NCBI RefSeq assembly: GCF_000307875.1
Contig: NZ_AJLS01000041.1
Location: 1 to 64,000, forward strand
Length of the DNA stretch: 64,000 bases
From: Neobacillus bataviensis LMG 21833
Lineage (GTDB): Bacteria > Bacillota > Bacilli > Bacillales > Cytobacillaceae
Reading direction: 5' to 3'
Shown here piece after piece: positions 60,448 through 64,000 of this stretch. Both the position numbers and the translations under genes were made by a program. Below the pieces are notes generated by a model. The model did not search any database. It was not told where the DNA came from and saw nothing but the letters and a program-made list of their open reading frames with translations. Position 1 is the first letter of the stretch; every line of letters begins with the position of its first letter.

Positions 60448-61893
60448 GTGACCGAAGACAAACAGAAAGTTGTCATTATTGGGGGAGGAATTGCTGGTCT
60501 CACGTCAGCATTCTATCTTCAAAAAGCAATTCAAGAGCATCAACTGCCAATTGAGATTCAACTCATCGAAGCGTCACATCGACTCGGCGGTAAATTGCAA
60601 ACTGTTGTTAGGGACGGGTTTACAATTGAGCGGGGGCCGGATTCATTTTTAGCAAGAAAAACGAGTATGATTAGGCTAGCGAAGGAAGTCGGGATGGATG
60701 ACAAGTTAGTCCCTAATTCCACTGGGAAATCGTATGTTCTTGTTAACGAGAAACTGCACTCAATGCCCGGTGGTTCAATCATGGGGGTGCCAACGGAAAT
60801 AGGACCCTTTATCACAACAGGTCTTTTTTCCGTTCCCGGTAAATTAAGAGCTGCGGCCGATTTTATCCTGCCTCGTTCAGAAAGTGGGAAAGACCAATCA
60901 TTAGGACAATTTTTTAGAAGAAGATTGGGTGATGAGGTGGTTGAAAATCTAATTGAACCATTATTATCAGGCATCTACGCTGGAGATATCGACCAATTGA
61001 GCCTGATGTCGACTTTCCCGCAATTTTACGAAGTGGAACAAAAATACCGAAGCTTGATTATGGGGATGAAAAAAACAACTCCTTCCCAGCCAAAACAACC
61101 AGAAAGTAAGGACAAGAAAAAGGGAGGTTTCTTAACCTTCAAAACAGGGCTTCAATCATTTGCTGAAGCCATTGAAGCAAAATTAGATCCGAGATCCATT
61201 TTAAAAGGCCATCGCGTCGATAAAATTACGAAGTCCAATAATCACTACGAAATATATCTCAATAATAGCGAAACGATAACAGCTGATTGTATTATTGCTG
61301 CTACACCTCATAAAGTAACGCAATCAATGTTTTCTGATTACAGCTTTTTCGATCCTTTTAAATCTGTTCCATCCACTTCTGTAGCAACAGTTGCAATCGC
61401 CTTGCCGGAGGAGGCAATTAAGAATGATATTGATGGAACAGGATTTGTTGTTTCAAGAAATGGTGATTATTCTATTACCGCTTGTACGTGGACCCATAAA
61501 AAATGGGCGCATTCGACTCCCAAAGGAAAGGTACTCCTCCGCTGTTATGTAGGAAGAGCGGGTGATGAGACGATTGTTGATCTGTCAGATGATCAAATCA
61601 TTAAGATTGTCCTTGATGATTTGAAAAAGACGATGGATATTTCGATGGAGCCTGACTTTGCCATTGTATCAAGATGGAAAAATTCCATGCCGCAATATAC
61701 CGTTGGCCATAAGCAACGGCTCGAAACGATATTAGGGCGTGTGAAAACTGAACTGCCTGGTGTATTCTTGGCAGGCGCCTCATATGGAGGAGTCGGGGTA
61801 CCCGATTGTATTGATCAAGGAGAGGCAGCCGTTAAAAATGTGTTGGATTTCTTAAATGTAATGACTAAGGCAAAAGAAGCTGTTCATTCATAA
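60448..61893 (+). CDS. hemY: Coproporphyrinogen III oxidase (HemY/CgoX)
   Basis: 481 residues from GTG 60448, six bases after aaggtg; the GTG at 60439 overlaps that site. FAD-binding start VVIIGGGIAGLTSAFYLQK and ERGPDSFLARK, then EPLLSGIYAGDIDQLS and the C-terminal FLAGASYGGVGVPDCIDQG, the PPOX family pattern. In Firmicutes it oxidises coproporphyrinogen III to coproporphyrin III for HemH. Last gene of the hemEHY operon, followed by a terminator. Confidence 0.95.
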   Translation: MTEDKQKVVIIGGGIAGLTSAFYLQKAIQEHQLPIEIQLIEASHRLGGKLQTVVRDGFTIERGPDSFLARKTSMIRLAKEVGMDDKLVPNSTGKSYVLVNEKLHSMPGGSIMGVPTEIGPFITTGLFSVPGKLRAAADFILPRSESGKDQSLGQFFRRRLGDEVVENLIEPLLSGIYAGDIDQLSLMSTFPQFYEVEQKYRSLIMGMKKTTPSQPKQPESKDKKKGGFLTFKTGLQSFAEAIEAKLDPRSILKGHRVDKITKSNNHYEIYLNNSETITADCIIAATPHKVTQSMFSDYSFFDPFKSVPSTSVATVAIALPEEAIKNDIDGTGFVVSRNGDYSITACTWTHKKWAHSTPKGKVLLRCYVGRAGDETIVDLSDDQIIKIVLDDLKKTMDISMEPDFAIVSRWKNSMPQYTVGHKQRLETILGRVKTELPGVFLAGASYGGVGVPDCIDQGEAAVKNVLDFLNVMTKAKEAVHS

Positions 61894-61907
61894 CAGCTTC
61901 TTTTATT
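61876..61907 (+). terminator. Terminator of hemEHY
   Basis: A 9-bp stem (61876-61884 with 61892-61900) followed by tttta. Confidence 0.82.
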
Positions 61908-61918
61908 ATATTTTCTAC

Positions 61919-61984
61919 TTGCCAACAAGTAAAAATGGATGTATACTCTTAAAGTATTAACTGACTGAAATGTTCATACGGTCA
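61919..61984 (+). promoter_or_regulatory. Promoter and palindromic operator upstream of yhgE
   Basis: A -35 TTGCCA (61919-61924) and -10 TATACT (61942-61947) are 17 bases apart. Just downstream (61962-61984) lies a 23-bp imperfect palindrome with TGACnGnA and TnCnGTCA arms, of the size bound by TetR-family repressors. In B. subtilis yhgE is preceded by the TetR-type gene yhgD, which is missing here. Confidence 0.6.
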
Positions 61985-62113
61985 TTTATGGGCGTTTCAA
62001 GTTTCCAATAACAGGCTTTCGATAAGGATTGTCGATGAAGATAGTCCTTATTTTTGAAATCAAAATGACCAAGTGAATAAAATAGTCAATATTTAATATA
62101 GGAGGCATCAGAG

Positions 62114-64000
62114 GTGAAAAACATCTTATTAAAGGAAGAGCTTTTGACAATTTTTAAAAATAAAAAAGTCTTAATTCCGATTATCGCTGTTATGTTTGTC
62201 CCTGTCTTGTATGCCGGAATGTTTTTGTGGGCGTTCTGGGATCCATATGACAAGCTTGACGAACTGCCGGTAGCAGTCGTGAATGAAGATGCGGGTGCAA
62301 CACTTGACGGGGATCACCTAAAGCTGGGTGATGACTTAGTTACTAAGTTAAAGAAAAGTAAAGATTTTGGGTTTGAATATGTTGATAAAAAAGAAGGCTA
62401 TAAAGAATTAAAAGATCAAAAATATTATATGGTCATTGAAATTCCGAAAGGCTTTTCTAAAAATGCAACCACATTAATGGATAAAGATCCGAAAAAGTTG
62501 GAGTTGATTTATACCCCAAACGAAAGTTTTAACTTCCTTTCAGCACAAATCGGCAATACTGCTGCAGAGAAAATTAAAACGGCAGTTGCTGAAAAGGTAA
62601 CAGAAACGTATGCAGAAACAATTTTTTCAAAAGTTAGCGAGCTCGCTGATGGGATTGTAAAAGCAAGCGATGGTGCAGGCCAGTTAAAAGATGGTTCCGT
62701 TGATTTAAATAAGGGATCAGAGGATTTAAATAATGGTCTTGCAACCCTTGCTGAAAAATCTATTGAATTTAATAATGGTGTTAAAACAGCTAATTCAGGT
62801 TCAAAAGCATTGGCATCAGGGGCATCGGAATTGAAAGACGGGCTTGCCAAAGCAGATGCTACTATGCCTCAGTTAGTTGATGGAACAAATCAGATTGCTG
62901 CTGGTGCGGAGAAATTAAAAACAGAGCTGCCAGCTGGTATTGCACAAGGAATGCAAAAGGAATTAACCGGCAGTGCCTTTGAGCTTAACAAAGGGATTGA
63001 CCAGTTTGAAACGCAGTTAACGAAAAGGTTGGCTGTACAAATTGCAGATCAGACGATTACAGAACAAACAGAAAAAATGGAAAAACTCGCTAATGCTTTA
63101 ATCGCAAATGGGGTTTCTCCGCAGCTTGTAAATGCGATCATGACGGCAGAACCGGCGCCAACGAAAGATGCAGTGCAAGCGAGTATTGAGGCAAAGCTTA
63201 CCCCTGGAATTGATGCTGGCTTTACACAATTCAAAACTGGCGTTAATGAAAAATTACTGGGTGCCACAAATGGGCTAGACCAAAAGATTAAGAGTCAAAC
63301 AGATCCATATTTTGATCAATTGCTAGCAGGTATTGATCAAATTAGTAGTGGACAAAAACAACTTCAATCCGGAATAGGTGCTTTGTCATCGGGCTCTGTC
63401 AAATTAAATGATGGAACAAATACTTTGTCTTTAGGGTTGAACAGGTTAGCTGATGGTTCTAATCAACTTTCAGCAGGAACCGGACAATTAGCAGACGGCT
63501 CAAACCAATTAAAAGACGGTACTACGAACCTTTCCGACGGTGCCAAGGAATTATCGGATAAGCTTGCCGACGGGGCAAAAGAAGCTTCAAAGGTACATTC
63601 AGATGATAAGACCTATAATATGATGGCGGAACCGGTAAAACTTGCTAATGAAAAAATTAATCATGTACCAAACTATGGAACAGGATTTGCGCCATACTTC
63701 ATTTCATTAGGTTTATTTGTCGGTGCGTTGTTATTATCAATTGTTTTCCCGCTTCGGGAAACGGCAGCAGCACCATCAAGCGGATTCAACTGGTTTCTAA
63801 GCAAGTTTTCCATTATGGCGGGCGTTGGGATTATCCAGGCGTTACTTGCGGATGCTATCCTGCTGGGAGGATTAGGACTTGATGTTCAAAGTGTGCCAAA
63901 GTTTATTCTTTTCTCGATTATAACGAGCTTAACATTTGTCGCTTTAATTCAGCTTTTTGTTTCAGTATTTGCGGATGCTGGGCGTTTTCTAGCGATTATA
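62114..64000 (+). CDS. yhgE: YhgE/Pip-family membrane protein (5' part, runs off the window)
   Basis: 629 codons are visible, no stop before the window edge. The start is GTG 62114, eight bases after ggagg. An N-terminal membrane helix (about 18-38) is followed by PVAVVNEDAGATLDGDHLKL, a large extracellular region with many heptad-like DG repeats (NQLADG / SQLKDG / AKELSD type), then C-terminal membrane helices from about residue 515. YhgE/Pip family members include phage-infection protein and the membrane component of ABC-like or type VII-linked systems. Function in bacilli is not established. Confidence 0.85.
   Translation, partial: MKNILLKEELLTIFKNKKVLIPIIAVMFVPVLYAGMFLWAFWDPYDKLDELPVAVVNEDAGATLDGDHLKLGDDLVTKLKKSKDFGFEYVDKKEGYKELKDQKYYMVIEIPKGFSKNATTLMDKDPKKLELIYTPNESFNFLSAQIGNTAAEKIKTAVAEKVTETYAETIFSKVSELADGIVKASDGAGQLKDGSVDLNKGSEDLNNGLATLAEKSIEFNNGVKTANSGSKALASGASELKDGLAKADATMPQLVDGTNQIAAGAEKLKTELPAGIAQGMQKELTGSAFELNKGIDQFETQLTKRLAVQIADQTITEQTEKMEKLANALIANGVSPQLVNAIMTAEPAPTKDAVQASIEAKLTPGIDAGFTQFKTGVNEKLLGATNGLDQKIKSQTDPYFDQLLAGIDQISSGQKQLQSGIGALSSGSVKLNDGTNTLSLGLNRLADGSNQLSAGTGQLADGSNQLKDGTTNLSDGAKELSDKLADGAKEASKVHSDDKTYNMMAEPVKLANEKINHVPNYGTGFAPYFISLGLFVGALLLSIVFPLRETAAAPSSGFNWFLSKFSIMAGVGIIQALLADAILLGGLGLDVQSVPKFILFSIITSLTFVALIQLFVSVFADAGRFLAII

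Overview
The window is low-GC Firmicute chromosome from an endospore-forming member of the Bacillaceae. An alpha/beta-type spore DNA-protecting protein (SASP), a YjcZ-type coat peptide, YheC/YheD coat ATP-grasp proteins, ScoC and SigY all point that way. Much of it follows the Bacillus subtilis yhd, yhe/yha, ecs and hem order (yheE, yheC/D, yheA, yhaX, hemZ, yhaR, yhaQP, yhaONM, yhaL, prsA, yhaI, scoC, trpP, hit, ecsABC, yhaA, yhfA, hmoB, hemEHY, yhgE). I saw no rRNA, canonical tRNA, insertion sequence, prophage or CRISPR array.

Layout. 1-0.9 kb: 3' end of a repeat-containing surface protein with an LPNTA sorting signal. 0.9-3.1 kb: an orphan minus-strand F0 cluster (subunit a, short subunit b, AtpZ-like protein) with no c-ring or F1 genes. 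3.3-10 kb: HesB-like protein, CGCGG-motif small protein, two CNNM/CBS transporters around a frameshifted MerR gene, a GNAT acetyltransferase and an orphan sensor kinase. 10.1-13.5 kb: TPP riboswitch with thiT, and a Fur-box feoAB operon with a small Cys-rich membrane protein. 13.5-20 kb: XRE regulator, class A PBP, the sigY-yxlC-yxlD operon with its own sigma-Y-type promoter, fumC and a SASP. 20.2-20.5 kb: intergenic region with two tRNA-half-like structures. 20.5-28.5 kb: msmX with a PucR regulator, and four consecutive YheC/D ATP-grasp genes. 28.6-46.8 kb: the yheA-to-hit block (RNA/DNA nucleases, ABC transporters, lipid CoA metabolism, PrsA, ScoC, TrpP). 46.8-47.35 kb: a gene-free region with alternating C-rich repeats. 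47.3-52.9 kb: ecsABC, M20 hydrolase and permease. 53-57.6 kb: a degenerate repeat region and a PAP2/membrane protein/two-component operon. 57.6-64 kb: heme monooxygenase, hemEHY and the start of yhgE.

Themes. Iron and heme recur (FeoAB, HemZ, HmoB, HemEHY, HesB-like). So do late growth and sporulation (SASP, YheC/D, YhaL, YjcZ-like, ScoC). Regulatory signals I can read directly are a TPP riboswitch, a Fur box, an autoregulatory sigma-Y promoter, a six-triplet TRAP site on trpP with perfect 5-nt spacing, a near-perfect cre site before an acyl-CoA ligase, and a promoter-operator before yhgE.

The least explained items are the orphan F0 module, the paired tRNA-half structures at 20.2-20.35 kb, the C-rich repeat region between hit and ecsA, the shared switching hairpins before the two CNNM genes, and the dispersed palindromes.
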